Below are positions 40,516-49,544 of a DNA stretch of 64,000 nt, piece after piece (position 1 is the stretch's first letter; every line of letters begins with the position of its first letter). The position numbers and the translations under genes were made by a program. Location of the stretch: the NCBI RefSeq assembly GCF_004359965.1, contig NZ_SMRQ01000004.1, positions 1-64,000 on the forward strand, written 5' to 3'. The notes beneath the pieces are model-generated. The model was not told the DNA's origin, did no database searches, and saw nothing but the letters and a program-made list of their open reading frames with translations. The DNA comes from Cognatilysobacter segetis. Its GTDB lineage: Bacteria; Pseudomonadota; Gammaproteobacteria; Xanthomonadales; Xanthomonadaceae.

Positions 40516-42345
40516 ATGACGTTCCGCCTTCTTTCCGTGGCCGTTCTGGCCGCGCTCGCCCTGCCCGCTTCCGCCGACGAAACCGACACGCTCGACCAGG
40601 TCGTCGTCACCGCCACGCGTACGCCCGTCGCCGTGCGCGACGTGCTCGCCGCCGTCGAGGTGATCGACCGCGACGAGATCGAGCGCAGCCAGGCTCGCTC
40701 GCTGCCCGACCTGCTGCGCGGCCGCGCCGGTATCTCGATCGGCAACCAGGGCGGGCTCGGCAAGCTCACCACGCTGTTCGTGCGCGGCAGCGAATCCGAC
40801 CACGTGCTGGTGCTCGTGGACGGCGTGCGCATGGGCTCGGCGACCTCCGGCCTGGTTTCGTTCCAGGATCTTCCGGTCGACCTGATCGACCGCATCGAGA
40901 TCGTGCGCGGCCCGCGTTCCAGCCTTTACGGCAGCGAGGCGATCGGCGGCGTCATCCAGATCTTCACGCGCCGCGACGCCGGTGCGCCGACCCCGCGGTT
41001 CTCGATCGGCGCGGGCAGCGACGACACGTACGAAGCCAGCGCCGGCATCGGCGGCCGCGCCGGGCGGGGCTGGTTCGGCGCCGACGTCTCGCGCCAGCAG
41101 ACCCGCGGCCGCAATGCCTGCCGCGGCGCGGGTGCGCCGGTCTTCGCCGGCTGCTTCACCGACGAGCCCGATCGCGACGGCTACACGCGCGACGCCGTGT
41201 CGCTGCGCGGCGGCGCCGACCTCGGCGACACGCTCAAGCTCGACGCACGCGTGCTGCGCAGCGAAGGCGACAACGAGTACGACGGCTTCTACAACCGTTC
41301 GACCACCGTGCAGCAGGTGCTCGCTGGCGGCATCGCGTGGACGCCGTCGCAGGCGGCGGCGCTGCGCCTGCAGGCCGGTCGCGATCGCGACGCGTCGGAC
41401 AATTACGCCGGCGATACGTTCGCCGGGGATTTCGCCAGCGATCGCGACACCGCCTCGCTGCAGGGCGACTTCACCCTCGCCGCGGGCCAGCGCCTGAGCA
41501 CCGGCGTCGAGTGGCAGCGCGACACCGTGCGCGGCGCGACGCCGTACGCGATGACCTCGCGCCGCGACCGCGCGGCGTTCCTGCAGTACCAGGGCGACTT
41601 CGGCGCGTTCGACGCGCAGGCCAGCGCGCGCCACGACGACAACGACCAGTTCGGTGGCCATGCCACCGGCAACCTCGCCTTCGGCTACGACCTCTCGCGC
41701 GCGTGGCGCCTCACGCTGGGCGGCGGGACGGCGTTCAAGGCCCCGACGTTCAACGAGCTCTACTACCCGTGCTGCAGCAATCCGCTGCTGCGGCCGGAGC
41801 GCTCGCGCAGCGTCGAAGCGGGCCTCGCCTGGAAGGGCGCGACGTCGAACCTGCGCCTGGACGTCTACCAGACGCACGTGGACGATCTCATCGCCTTCGA
41901 CAGCGTCACCTTCGCGCCCGCGAACATCGAACGCGCGCGCCTGCGCGGTGCCGAGCTCAGCGGCGATACGACGCTCGCCGGCTGGATCGCGAACGCGAGC
42001 CTCAGCATCGTCGATGCGAAGAACCGCACGCAGCCGGGTTCGACGCTTGAGCTGCCGCGGCGTTCGCGCGGCAGCGCGCGCATCGACCTCGACCGCGCGT
42101 TCGGTGCGTTCCGTCTCGGACTCACCGCAGCCGGCGAAGGCGCGCGTTACGACGACTTCGCGAACGCGCACCGCCTGGGGGCGTTCGCGACCGTCGACCT
42201 GCGCGGCGAGTACGCACTCGCGCCGGCCTGGACGCTGCAGGCACGCGTGCAGAACCTGTTCGATCGCCGCTACGAAACGGTCGAGTACTACAACCAGCCC
42301 GGCCGCGGCGTATTCGTGACACTGCGCTACGCGCCCGCGCGCTGA
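40516..42345 (+). CDS. btuB: TonB-dependent vitamin B12 receptor
   Basis: A 609-aa outer-membrane receptor. Signal peptide MTFRLLSVAVLAALALPASA; TonB box-like DQVVVTATR at about residue 27; plug domain with LPDLLRGRAGISI and RIEIVRGPRSSLYGSEAIGGVIQI; a 22-strand barrel ending in the BtuB-like VFVTLRYAPAR. The cobalamin riboswitch in its leader independently identifies the substrate. The ATG at 40516 follows GCTGGAG. It is not followed by other B12 genes here. Confidence 0.93.
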   Translation: MTFRLLSVAVLAALALPASADETDTLDQVVVTATRTPVAVRDVLAAVEVIDRDEIERSQARSLPDLLRGRAGISIGNQGGLGKLTTLFVRGSESDHVLVLVDGVRMGSATSGLVSFQDLPVDLIDRIEIVRGPRSSLYGSEAIGGVIQIFTRRDAGAPTPRFSIGAGSDDTYEASAGIGGRAGRGWFGADVSRQQTRGRNACRGAGAPVFAGCFTDEPDRDGYTRDAVSLRGGADLGDTLKLDARVLRSEGDNEYDGFYNRSTTVQQVLAGGIAWTPSQAAALRLQAGRDRDASDNYAGDTFAGDFASDRDTASLQGDFTLAAGQRLSTGVEWQRDTVRGATPYAMTSRRDRAAFLQYQGDFGAFDAQASARHDDNDQFGGHATGNLAFGYDLSRAWRLTLGGGTAFKAPTFNELYYPCCSNPLLRPERSRSVEAGLAWKGATSNLRLDVYQTHVDDLIAFDSVTFAPANIERARLRGAELSGDTTLAGWIANASLSIVDAKNRTQPGSTLELPRRSRGSARIDLDRAFGAFRLGLTAAGEGARYDDFANAHRLGAFATVDLRGEYALAPAWTLQARVQNLFDRRYETVEYYNQPGRGVFVTLRYAPAR

Positions 42346-42355
42346 GCCGTCGACA

Positions 42356-42381
42356 CGACCGCCGGCCCGCGCCGGCGGTCG
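42356..42381. terminator. Bidirectional terminator hairpin between btuB and the convergent gene
   Basis: Eleven-base-pair perfect stem CGACCGCCGGC / GCCGGCGGTCG, four-base loop, sitting between two convergent stop codons. No long T-run on either side. Confidence 0.65.
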
Positions 42382-42384
42382 CGT

Positions 42385-42882
42385 TCAGTGCCGGCCCGGC
42401 GCCGGCACCGTCTGCGCGAACCGCGCGTAATCGACCGGCACGCCGATCATGTCCGGCCGCACTGCGCGCAGCGTGCAGACCAGCTCCTCGTAGCTCGTGG
42501 CGAGCTGCCGGAACATCGCCGCGTACGCACTGCGGCCGGTGTCCGCGATGCCGAGGTAGGCACTCCGGCCGATGTCCATGAAGTAGCGCACGTTGACGCG
42601 GCGCCGTTCGGCGAGCGAGGGAAACAGGCCCGCGATCAGCAGGCAACGGTCGCCGACCTCGCGCAGCGACTCCTCGCGCACCGAACCGGACTGCGCCTGC
42701 GCGTGCAGCCAGTCGAGCGCCTGCGTGCGCGCCAGCAGGTGGCCGTCGCCCTGGTGCCGCAGCAGCACGAACACGAGGTAGCTCTCGCGCGATTCGTCGA
42801 GCACGAAACCCGCGCGCTCGCCCGCCTCGTGCACCAGCGCCTGCCACAACTCGGCGGACGCGCCCTGTCGCATCTGGACCAT
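42385..42882 (-). CDS. Conserved hypothetical protein
   Basis: A 165-aa soluble, mostly helical protein I do not recognise. Notable stretches are SYLVFVLLRHQGDGHLLAR and RRVNVRYFMDIGRSAYLGIADTGRSAYAAMFRQLATSY. No signal peptide, membrane helix or metal motif. The start at 42882 has AGGGG seven bases upstream. It is convergent with btuB and 112 bp downstream of the GtrA gene, so possibly in that transcript. Confidence 0.7.
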   Translation of the reverse strand: MVQMRQGASAELWQALVHEAGERAGFVLDESRESYLVFVLLRHQGDGHLLARTQALDWLHAQAQSGSVREESLREVGDRCLLIAGLFPSLAERRRVNVRYFMDIGRSAYLGIADTGRSAYAAMFRQLATSYEELVCTLRAVRPDMIGVPVDYARFAQTVPAPGRH

Positions 42883-42994
42883 CGCCCCTGGCCTCCGTAC
42901 CGCGGCCCCTCGCCACGGTTATCGGCCCGCAAGCGGCCGACTGGCGTCAGGTGTAGCGCGGCGGCGATGAACGGCGATTCAAGGCGGCGACGCC

Positions 42995-43378
42995 TCAGCG
43001 TCGATAGACCCAGTGACGCGACAGCAGGAAGCCGACGACCCCCAGGATGAATTCGACCGCGGGCTTGGCGAGCCAGGCCCAGTGCAGGCCGACCACCTGG
43101 TCGATGACGCCGAGCGACCAGGTGCTGACGATCGTGGTGGCGATCCACATCACGGTGAAGCGCGTGAACTGGGTGCCGCCGATGGCCACGTCGTGGTCGC
43201 CGAAGGTGAAACGCCCGTTCATCCAGAAGCCCAGCGAGGCGCCAGCGATGCGACCCAGCACGTTGGCCGGCTCGATCGCCATGCCGGCATGGCTCAGCGC
43301 GACCACCACCGCCCAGTCGACCAGCCATTGCACGAGGCCGATCGTCAGGTAGGCGCGGCTCTGGCGGCTCAGGCTCAT
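42995..43378 (-). CDS. GtrA-family membrane protein
   Basis: A 127-aa four-helix membrane protein of the GtrA family (VLGRIAGASLGFWMNGRFTFG is the central motif). GtrA proteins flip undecaprenyl-phosphate-linked sugars such as glucose across the inner membrane for later transfer to surface glycans. Its start overlaps the end of the large membrane protein gene (43375-43378), so the two likely form a flippase/transferase unit. ATG at 43378 was chosen for this coupling. Confidence 0.85.
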   Translation of the reverse strand: MSLSRQSRAYLTIGLVQWLVDWAVVVALSHAGMAIEPANVLGRIAGASLGFWMNGRFTFGDHDVAIGGTQFTRFTVMWIATTIVSTWSLGVIDQVVGLHWAWLAKPAVEFILGVVGFLLSRHWVYRR

Positions 43379-45366
43379 GGGGTGCGGGGCGGTCGAAGGG
43401 CCCAGCACTCTACCGGGCCGACGGTCAGAAGAATGTAAGCACCCGCGCGCACCAGGCCCGCGCGGCGCGCCGGCGTGGCATCGGGTGCGCGTAGCAGCAC
43501 GACGTCGATGGCCTGGTCACGCAGCAGCTGCGCCCACGCGGCGCCGCTCGGGTCGGCATCCGCGACGATCGCCGCCGCGTGCAGGCGCGGCGCGTACCAC
43601 GCGGTCGTGCGACCGCGCCCCGCGAGCTCGGCATGCGCGGCGCCGCCGAGATCGAGCACGACGGCCTCCGGCGCGATCTCCCGCAGCCGCGCGATGGCGA
43701 GGCGCTCGGGCGCGTAGCGCTGCAACAGCGGCGCGTCGCGGCCGCCGGCGGCCAGCGCGCGCTTGATGCCGCCGGTGTGCAGCGTCCACCCGCTGTTGGC
43801 CTGGAAGGCCAGGTCGGCGATGCAGACCACCGCGAGCAGCGCGATCGCACGGCGCGCGGGATACAGCGCGGCGACGGTCGCGACCGCCGGCGGCAGCAGC
43901 AGGACCAGGCCGGGCACCACGTAGCGCGCATAGGGGAGCACCGCCATCGGCACCGCGATCGCCACCAGCGCGCAGAGCGTGGGCACGCGCGTGCGGCGCG
44001 GGCCGAGCCCGGCGATCGCGACGCCCGCGAAGGCCACCAGCAGAAGCCCGAGGCCGCCGTTCCAGCCCTCCAGGTGCCGGGCCGTGAGGAACGTCATCGA
44101 CCAGGGCACCGGCATGCCCGGCACTGCGCGCCAGCGCGTGTCGACAAAATCGACCGGCGCGAAGCACGGCGAACGGAAAACGCTGTTGAGCAGCGGCAGC
44201 AGCGGGTTGCCGCAGCGGGTCCAGGCATAGGCGTAGCTCGAGCCGCCGACCGCGGCGACGAGCGCCAGCGCCACCGCCACGCGGCCCGGCCGCAGGCCGT
44301 CCGAACGCAGGAACGCGACGCTGGCCAGCAGCGCGGCCGCCGGCAGGTGGATCGCCTTCAGGCCGAGCAGCACGCCGGCGAGCAACGCCACCGCGATCCA
44401 CGAGCGCGCACCCGGCCGCAGCGCGATCGTGAGCAGCGCCAGCATCGGGGCGGTCGCCGGAAGTTCCGTCTGCATGCCCCCGACCAGCAGCGCGACCGAC
44501 GGCAGCGTCGCGAACAGGGCGACCGCCAGCCAGCGGAAGGCCGGCGCGGTGCCGAGCGTGCCCGTCGCGCGCGCCACCAGCGCGGCAGAGGCGACGAGCC
44601 ACGCCGCGTCCAGCGCGCCGCGCGCCTCGCCGCGCGCGAGCACCTGCACCATGCCCTGCAGCACGTCGCCCGCCCACGGCGCCAGCGCCCAGACCTGCTG
44701 CGACGCATCGAGCGCATAGCGGCCGTTGCGCAGCAACTGCCACGGCAGGCCCAAGTGGTAGGCGAGGTCGTCGTACTGCAGCGTCGGCAGCCACGCGCCC
44801 GCCGAGGCGAGGCCCAGCGCCAGCACCGACATGGCCGCGATGCGCGGCGACGCGTCCACGGCGCCGACCCACCGACGGCGCGCGTCACGCAGGCAGGCGC
44901 CCAGCACGCGGCGGCGCGCGAGCGCGACCACCGCCAGCATCGGCGCATACACCTCAATGCGGTGCACGGGCCAAGGCAGCAGCCACCCGACCACGCCGGC
45001 GATCACCGCGCACCCGACGACGAACGCGGCGGCCGCGTCATCCACGACCCACGTGCCGATCGCGATCGCGGCGGCCGCCAGCAGCGCGGTCGCGAGCATC
45101 GGCCCCGGCCCGGCCATCACGCCCAGCGCAATCGCCCCGACCAGCGCGATCGCATCGGCCATGCGCAGCCGCGGCGCGCGCGCGAGCAGCCCCGCGAGCG
45201 CGGCCCACAGCGCGGCGAGCAGCAGCATTTCGCCGATGCGCGGCGCCGGCAGCGCGGTCCACATGCGATGGACGACCAGGCCGGCGACGCAGGCGAGCAG
45301 GCCCGCCTCGACGAGGCGGCGCTGCAGGCGGACGCCGGGCGTCGGGGATTCGGAAGGGGTCGGCAC
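43375..45366 (-). CDS. Large multi-pass membrane protein, GT-C glycosyltransferase-like
   Basis: A 663-aa protein from a GTG start. It has about fourteen hydrophobic helices in residues 20-510 and a soluble C-terminal part. The QYDDLAYHLGLPWQLL segment after the fifth or sixth helix has the acidic pair characteristic of GT-C enzymes such as PMT/ArnT-type transferases, which use polyprenyl-phosphate sugars. Overlap with GtrA supports the reading that it transfers a sugar GtrA has flipped. The acceptor is unknown; lipopolysaccharide, protein or other glycan are all possible. Confidence 0.7.
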   Translation of the reverse strand: MPTPSESPTPGVRLQRRLVEAGLLACVAGLVVHRMWTALPAPRIGEMLLLAALWAALAGLLARAPRLRMADAIALVGAIALGVMAGPGPMLATALLAAAAIAIGTWVVDDAAAAFVVGCAVIAGVVGWLLPWPVHRIEVYAPMLAVVALARRRVLGACLRDARRRWVGAVDASPRIAAMSVLALGLASAGAWLPTLQYDDLAYHLGLPWQLLRNGRYALDASQQVWALAPWAGDVLQGMVQVLARGEARGALDAAWLVASAALVARATGTLGTAPAFRWLAVALFATLPSVALLVGGMQTELPATAPMLALLTIALRPGARSWIAVALLAGVLLGLKAIHLPAAALLASVAFLRSDGLRPGRVAVALALVAAVGGSSYAYAWTRCGNPLLPLLNSVFRSPCFAPVDFVDTRWRAVPGMPVPWSMTFLTARHLEGWNGGLGLLLVAFAGVAIAGLGPRRTRVPTLCALVAIAVPMAVLPYARYVVPGLVLLLPPAVATVAALYPARRAIALLAVVCIADLAFQANSGWTLHTGGIKRALAAGGRDAPLLQRYAPERLAIARLREIAPEAVVLDLGGAAHAELAGRGRTTAWYAPRLHAAAIVADADPSGAAWAQLLRDQAIDVVLLRAPDATPARRAGLVRAGAYILLTVGPVECWALRPPRTP

Positions 45367-45444
45367 GCGCGCATCCTAGTGGCTCGACCGCGCGCCGGCA
45401 TCCCGCCGCGCGCGTCGCGCACGCGGGCGATGCCACGCGACCCG

Positions 45445-45450
45445 TAGAAT
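45445..45450 (+). promoter_or_regulatory. -10 element of glmU
   Basis: TAGAAT, 30 bp before the ATG at 45481. A start near 45457 gives a leader of about 24 bases. The -35 region is not a consensus match. Confidence 0.45.
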
Positions 45451-45480
45451 CCCGGCGTCCCTCGCCAGCCGGATCCGCCC

Positions 45481-46851
45481 ATGACCGCACCCCTGCACGT
45501 CGTCATCCTCGCCGCGGGCGAAGGCACGCGCATGCGGTCCGCGCGGCCGAAGGTGCTGCAGACCGTGGCGGGGATCCCGATGCTGCAGCACGTGATCGAC
45601 ACCGCGCGCACGCTCGAGCCCGCCGGCATCCACGTGGTCTACGGCCACCACGGCGAGCAGGTGCGCGACGCGTTCATCGGCCAGCACGACCTCGACTGGG
45701 TCGAGCAGGCCGAGCGCCTAGGCACGGGCCACGCGGTGCTGCAGGCGATGCCGCAGGTGGAACAGGACGCGCGCGTGCTGGTGCTCTACGGCGACGTGCC
45801 GCTGATCCGCACCGAGACGCTGGAGCGCCTGCTCGAGGCCGAAGGCCGCATCGCGATGCTGGCCGCCGACCTCGACGATCCCACCGGCTACGGCCGCGTG
45901 ATCCGCGACGCCGCCGGCCGCGTGGCGCGCATCGTCGAGCAGAAGGACGCGAACGACGACGAGCGCGAGATCTCGCTGGTCAACACCGGGATCCTCGTCG
46001 CCGACGCCGCGCCGCTGCAGCGTTGGCTCGCGCATCTGTCGAACGACAACGCGCAGGGCGAGTACTACCTGACCGACGTGTTCGCCTCGGCGTCGGACGA
46101 ATTCAACCCGGCCGAGATCGTGCTGGTCGACGATCCGCAGGAAACCGAAGGCGCCAACGACCGCTGGCAGCTCGCGCAGCTCGAGCGCGCCCTGCAGCGT
46201 CGCTGCGCGCAGGCGCTGTGCGCCGCCGGCGCGCGGCTGGTCGATCCCGAACGTTTCGACCAGCGCGGCACGGTGCGCGTGGGCATGGACGTGGAGATCG
46301 ACGTCGACGTGATCCTGGAAGGCGAGATCGAGCTCGGCGACGGCGTGCGTATCGGCCCGTTCTGCCGGCTCAAGGACGTCAGGCTCGGACCCGGCACGGA
46401 AGTGCGCGCGCACTGCGACCTCGACGGCGTGGTCGTCGAGGGCGCCGCGCAGATCGGGCCGTTCGCGCGGTTGCGGCCGGGCACGGTGCTGGCCGACGGC
46501 GTGCACATCGGCAACTTCGTCGAGACCAAGGCGACGACGATGGGCGTGTCGAGCAAGGCCAACCACCTCGCCTACCTCGGCGATGCGGTCATCGGCACCA
46601 AGGTGAACGTCGGCGCCGGCACCATCACCTGCAACTACGACGGCGCGAACAAGCACCGCACGACGATCGAGGACGGCGCCTTCATCGGTTCCAACAGTTC
46701 GCTGGTCGCGCCGGTGACCGTCGGGCGCGATGCCACCATCGGCGCGGGCTCGGTGATCACCAAGGACGCGCCGTCGGGCGAGCTCACCCTCGGCCGCGCG
46801 CGCCAGGCGACGCTCGAAGGCTGGCAGCGCCCGGTCAAGGCGCCGAAGTAG
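45481..46851 (+). CDS. glmU: Bifunctional GlcN-1-P acetyltransferase / GlcNAc-1-P uridyltransferase
   Basis: A 456-aa enzyme that makes UDP-GlcNAc, the precursor of peptidoglycan and LPS. The N-terminal pyrophosphorylase has [18 protein letters not shown] (nucleotide loop), YGDVPLI and the GEYYLTD motif. The C-terminal left-handed beta-helix (about 250-456) has hexapeptide repeats and [15 protein letters not shown], which includes the catalytic His region. Length and order match E. coli GlmU. glmS is about 13.5 kb away on the same strand. Confidence 0.97.
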   Translation: MTAPLHVVILAAGEGTRMRSARPKVLQTVAGIPMLQHVIDTARTLEPAGIHVVYGHHGEQVRDAFIGQHDLDWVEQAERLGTGHAVLQAMPQVEQDARVLVLYGDVPLIRTETLERLLEAEGRIAMLAADLDDPTGYGRVIRDAAGRVARIVEQKDANDDEREISLVNTGILVADAAPLQRWLAHLSNDNAQGEYYLTDVFASASDEFNPAEIVLVDDPQETEGANDRWQLAQLERALQRRCAQALCAAGARLVDPERFDQRGTVRVGMDVEIDVDVILEGEIELGDGVRIGPFCRLKDVRLGPGTEVRAHCDLDGVVVEGAAQIGPFARLRPGTVLADGVHIGNFVETKATTMGVSSKANHLAYLGDAVIGTKVNVGAGTITCNYDGANKHRTTIEDGAFIGSNSSLVAPVTVGRDATIGAGSVITKDAPSGELTLGRARQATLEGWQRPVKAPK

Positions 46852-46857
46852 CGCCGC

Positions 46858-46875
46858 CGGGCCGCGCGCGGCCCG
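46858..46875. terminator. Hairpin between glmU and the universal stress gene
   Basis: Seven-base-pair perfect stem CGGGCCG / CGGCCCG around CGCG, between two convergent stops. No T-run. Confidence 0.5.
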
Positions 46876-46881
46876 ACCGCA

Positions 46882-47715
46882 TCAGTGCCGCATCAGCAGC
46901 GGCAGGTCGGCATGCGCGAGCACGTGCCGCGTGACGCCGCCGAGCACCCATTCGGAAAAGCGCGCGTGGCCGTACGCGCCCATCACGAGCAGGTCGGCGT
47001 CCTCGCGCCGTGCCGCCGCGAGCAGCGCCGCACCGGTGGGCTCGCCACCGTCGCCGATGTCGCCGAGCGCGCGCACCTCGGCGTCGGGACGATGGCGCTC
47101 GAGCCAGTCCTCCAGGCAGAACGAGCGCCGCATCGACAACGGGCGTTGGCGCTCGCCGGTCAGCACCACCACGCGATGCGCGCGCGTGACGAATGGCAGC
47201 GCGCCGTGCAGCGCGCGCGCCGCGCCGGGCCGGCCATTCCAGGCCACGACCAGCGTCCCGAAGACGCGGCCCGCGTCGCCGCCGGCCGGCAGCACCAGCG
47301 TGGGCAGGCGCGTGGCGATCGTGATGCGGCCGACACCGCCGACGTGCGTCCACGGATCGTCGTCGGACGCATCGAGCCGCGCGACCACGAGGTCGTGGCA
47401 GCCGGCGACGTATTCGAGCGCCTGCGCGGCGTCGCCGGCCGACGCGAGCCAGACGGGATTGCGCGCACCCATCGATGCGGCCCATGCGCTGAACGCCTCG
47501 GCATGGCCCTCGGCCTCGCGCACCTGCCGCTCGGCCTCCATGGCCGCCGCGGCGGCGAGCATGCCGGGGTCGTAGGTGGTGACCGGCGGCATGCCGATCG
47601 GCACCACGTGCACGGCGGTCAGCGCGCCGCGAAAGGTGGCGGCGATGCGCGCGGCGGCCTCGACCGCGGCGTCCCAGTGGCCCAGGGTCTGCGCCCGCAC
47701 GAGCACGTCGGTCAT
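46882..47715 (-). CDS. Universal stress protein, tandem UspA-like
   Basis: A 277-aa protein of two Usp halves. The second half has the ATP-binding signature GAYGHARFSEWVLGGVTR near the C-terminus; the first half (about residues 1-140) is a degenerate copy, its ATP loop not conserved. Usp proteins rise under starvation, stress or oxygen limitation. The ATG at 47715 was chosen over a GTG at 47727 because GGAGA lies just upstream. An ANR/FNR-type box is 58 bp upstream, in line with anaerobic induction seen for many such genes. Confidence 0.87.
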   Translation of the reverse strand: MTDVLVRAQTLGHWDAAVEAAARIAATFRGALTAVHVVPIGMPPVTTYDPGMLAAAAAMEAERQVREAEGHAEAFSAWAASMGARNPVWLASAGDAAQALEYVAGCHDLVVARLDASDDDPWTHVGGVGRITIATRLPTLVLPAGGDAGRVFGTLVVAWNGRPGAARALHGALPFVTRAHRVVVLTGERQRPLSMRRSFCLEDWLERHRPDAEVRALGDIGDGGEPTGAALLAAARREDADLLVMGAYGHARFSEWVLGGVTRHVLAHADLPLLMRH

Positions 47716-47772
47716 GGTCGTCTCCACGTCGGTCGATGGCGGCTACGTTGCCCAGCATGTCGACCCCGGCAT

Positions 47773-47786
47773 TTGACCGGAATCAA
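47773..47786. promoter_or_regulatory. ANR/FNR-type box between usp and DUF1003 genes
   Basis: TTGACCGGAATCAA matches the FNR/ANR consensus TTGAT-N4-ATCAA with one substitution (C for T). It lies 58-71 bp before the usp start and about 90 bp before the DUF1003 start. It could act on either. Confidence 0.65.
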
Positions 47787-47840
47787 GCCGCCACGCCCTG
47801 CCGACGAGCGGTGCGCACGCGGGGCGTCGCGACGCTCTTG

Positions 47841-47846
47841 TACGCT
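47841..47846 (+). promoter_or_regulatory. -10 element of the DUF1003 gene
   Basis: TACGCT, 30 bp before the ATG at 47876. The preceding ANR/FNR-type box is centred about 73 bp upstream of the likely start point. Confidence 0.35.
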
Positions 47847-47875
47847 GTCGCTGCCTTCCGGACCGGGACGCTGCC

Positions 47876-48436
47876 ATGGCGAACCACACCCACGACTCCG
47901 CGGCGCACCGCTGGTTCGGTCGCCGCTACGAAGAGCTGAAATCCGCGGAGCGCGAAGCGGTGGAACATGCCGCCCACCGACGCCTGCTCAGCGCCGACAC
48001 CAACGCGCAATTCAACGAGAGCCTCACGTTCGGCGAGCGCCTCGCAGACCGCGTCGCGCGCTTCGGCGGCTCGTGGACCTTCATCCTGCTGTTCGCCGGC
48101 ACGCTGCTGGCGTGGGCGTTGCTCAACGTGGCGTGGCTGCGCCATCCGTTCGACCCGTACCCCTTCATCTTCCTCACCCTGCTGCTGTCGATGCTCGCCG
48201 CGGTGCAGGCCCCGGTGATCATGATGAGCCAGAACCGGCAGGCCGCGAAGGACCGGCTCGACGCCGCGCACGATTACGCGGTGAACCTCAAGGCCGAGAT
48301 GGAAATCATGGCGCTGCACGACAAGCTCGATGCACTGCGCACCGAGCAGTTGCAGGTGCTGATCGAGAAGCAGAACGACCAGCTGCAGCTGGTGCAGCGG
48401 CTGCTGGAACGCATCGAGCGCGACGCCGCGTCGTAA
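47876..48436 (+). CDS. DUF1003 family membrane protein
   Basis: A 186-aa protein with the DUF1003 layout: a soluble N-terminal 55 residues (FGERLADRVARFGGSWTFI), two adjacent transmembrane helices (about 66-115), the conserved QAPVIMMSQNRQAAKDRLDAAHDYAVNLKAE segment, and a C-terminal coiled coil (QLQVLIEKQNDQLQLVQRLLERI). The biochemical role of the family is unknown; it is found near the inner membrane. Divergent from the stress protein with an ANR/FNR-type box between. Confidence 0.88.
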   Translation: MANHTHDSAAHRWFGRRYEELKSAEREAVEHAAHRRLLSADTNAQFNESLTFGERLADRVARFGGSWTFILLFAGTLLAWALLNVAWLRHPFDPYPFIFLTLLLSMLAAVQAPVIMMSQNRQAAKDRLDAAHDYAVNLKAEMEIMALHDKLDALRTEQLQVLIEKQNDQLQLVQRLLERIERDAAS

Positions 48437-48442
48437 GGCGGT

Positions 48443-49426
48443 TCAGCGGCCACCGGCCTCCACGTCGATGCGCTGGAACTGCGCGCGATCGCCCAGCGGC
48501 TGGTCGGTGATCACCACCGTCGCGCCGGGTTGCAGCAGGTCCTCGACGCGACGCGCGATCTCGGCGGGCACGCCGATGCGGCCCGTGGCGATCGCCTGCT
48601 TCACCTGACCTTCGTCCTGCGTGCCCGGGGTGAGGTCGATCGACATCCATCGCCGCGCCGGACGATCCGGCAACACCGGGTTGACGCCTTCGGCCGCGCC
48701 GTCGAGCAGCACGTAGGCGTGGGTGCCGAGCACGAGGCCCGGCTCGACGCGCAGCGCCGCCTGGCCGATGCGCACACCGTTGCGCGTCACCACGAGTCGC
48801 GCATCCGACAGGCTCAGCACGACACTGACCGGACCGCCCGGCGACAGCTCGGGCGTCCAGAAGTCGCCGCTCGCCGCGGGGGCATCGCTCGACGGCAGGC
48901 CGCGCAGCACCTCGCCCGCCGCGGCGATGCCGGGCTGCGCCTGCCGGTCGGTGACGATCACCGTGTCGCCGGTGCGCGTGGCATTGAACAGGGCCTTCGC
49001 GAACGCCTCCGGCAGGCGGATGCAGCCGTGCGAGGCGGGCCGTCCCGGCACCACGCCGGCATGCAGCGCCACGCCGTCCCATGTCAGCCGCTGCATGAAG
49101 GGCATGGGCGCGCTGTCGTAGAGGTTGGAGTAGTGCTCCACCTCCTTCTGCAGGATGGTGAACAGGCCCACCGGCGTTTCGTGGCCGGGCTTGCCGCTGC
49201 TGATGCTCGACGCGCCGATGCGCACGCCGTTGCGGTACACGTGCAGCTGCTGCAGCGGCAGGCTGACCACGATGAGCAACGGCCCGGCGGGTGCGATCGC
49301 GGGCTGCCAGACGTACTCGCCCGGGCGCGGCTTCCACGTCGCCGGCACCACGGCCGATGCGCTCGACACCGCCAGCGCCAGCAGCAGGAGGAGGATGCAA
49401 CGCAACGGCAGGTGCCAGCTCATCAT
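48443..49426 (-). CDS. L,D-transpeptidase with a second, degenerate YkuD lobe
   Basis: A 327-aa exported enzyme (signal peptide ending SSASA). The N-terminal lobe (about 50-165) is a complete YkuD domain with HAGVVPGRPASHGCIRLP, holding the catalytic His and Cys, and a sequence around VVSLPLQQLHVYRNGVRIG. A second lobe (about 195-320) repeats the pattern: VVLSLSDARLVVTRNGVRIG lines up with the first, and GATVVITDQP mirrors DTVIVTDRQ, but the catalytic SHGC is replaced. One catalytic and one non-catalytic copy suggests an internal duplication. YkuD enzymes cross-link or edit DAP-containing stems. The neighbour across the gap carries an ANR/FNR-type box. Confidence 0.85.
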   Translation of the reverse strand: MMSWHLPLRCILLLLLALAVSSASAVVPATWKPRPGEYVWQPAIAPAGPLLIVVSLPLQQLHVYRNGVRIGASSISSGKPGHETPVGLFTILQKEVEHYSNLYDSAPMPFMQRLTWDGVALHAGVVPGRPASHGCIRLPEAFAKALFNATRTGDTVIVTDRQAQPGIAAAGEVLRGLPSSDAPAASGDFWTPELSPGGPVSVVLSLSDARLVVTRNGVRIGQAALRVEPGLVLGTHAYVLLDGAAEGVNPVLPDRPARRWMSIDLTPGTQDEGQVKQAIATGRIGVPAEIARRVEDLLQPGATVVITDQPLGDRAQFQRIDVEAGGR

Positions 49427-49479
49427 CGACAGCGATCCGGGATACGACGCGCATGCTGCGCCGGAATCCGCGCGGGAGC

Positions 49480-49493
49480 TTGACCTGGATCAA
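49480..49493. promoter_or_regulatory. ANR/FNR-type box upstream of the beta-CASP hydrolase gene
   Basis: TTGACCTGGATCAA, a one-substitution match to TTGAT-N4-ATCAA. A TAGCGT -10 (49515-49520) lies downstream so that the box centre is about 41 bp from the likely start near 49527, the class II activation geometry. It also lies 54 bp from the divergent L,D-transpeptidase start. Confidence 0.72.
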
Positions 49494-49544
49494 ACGACGC
49501 GACGGTGCGCGGCGTAGCGTCGGGTCATCGAACGGAGCCCGCCC

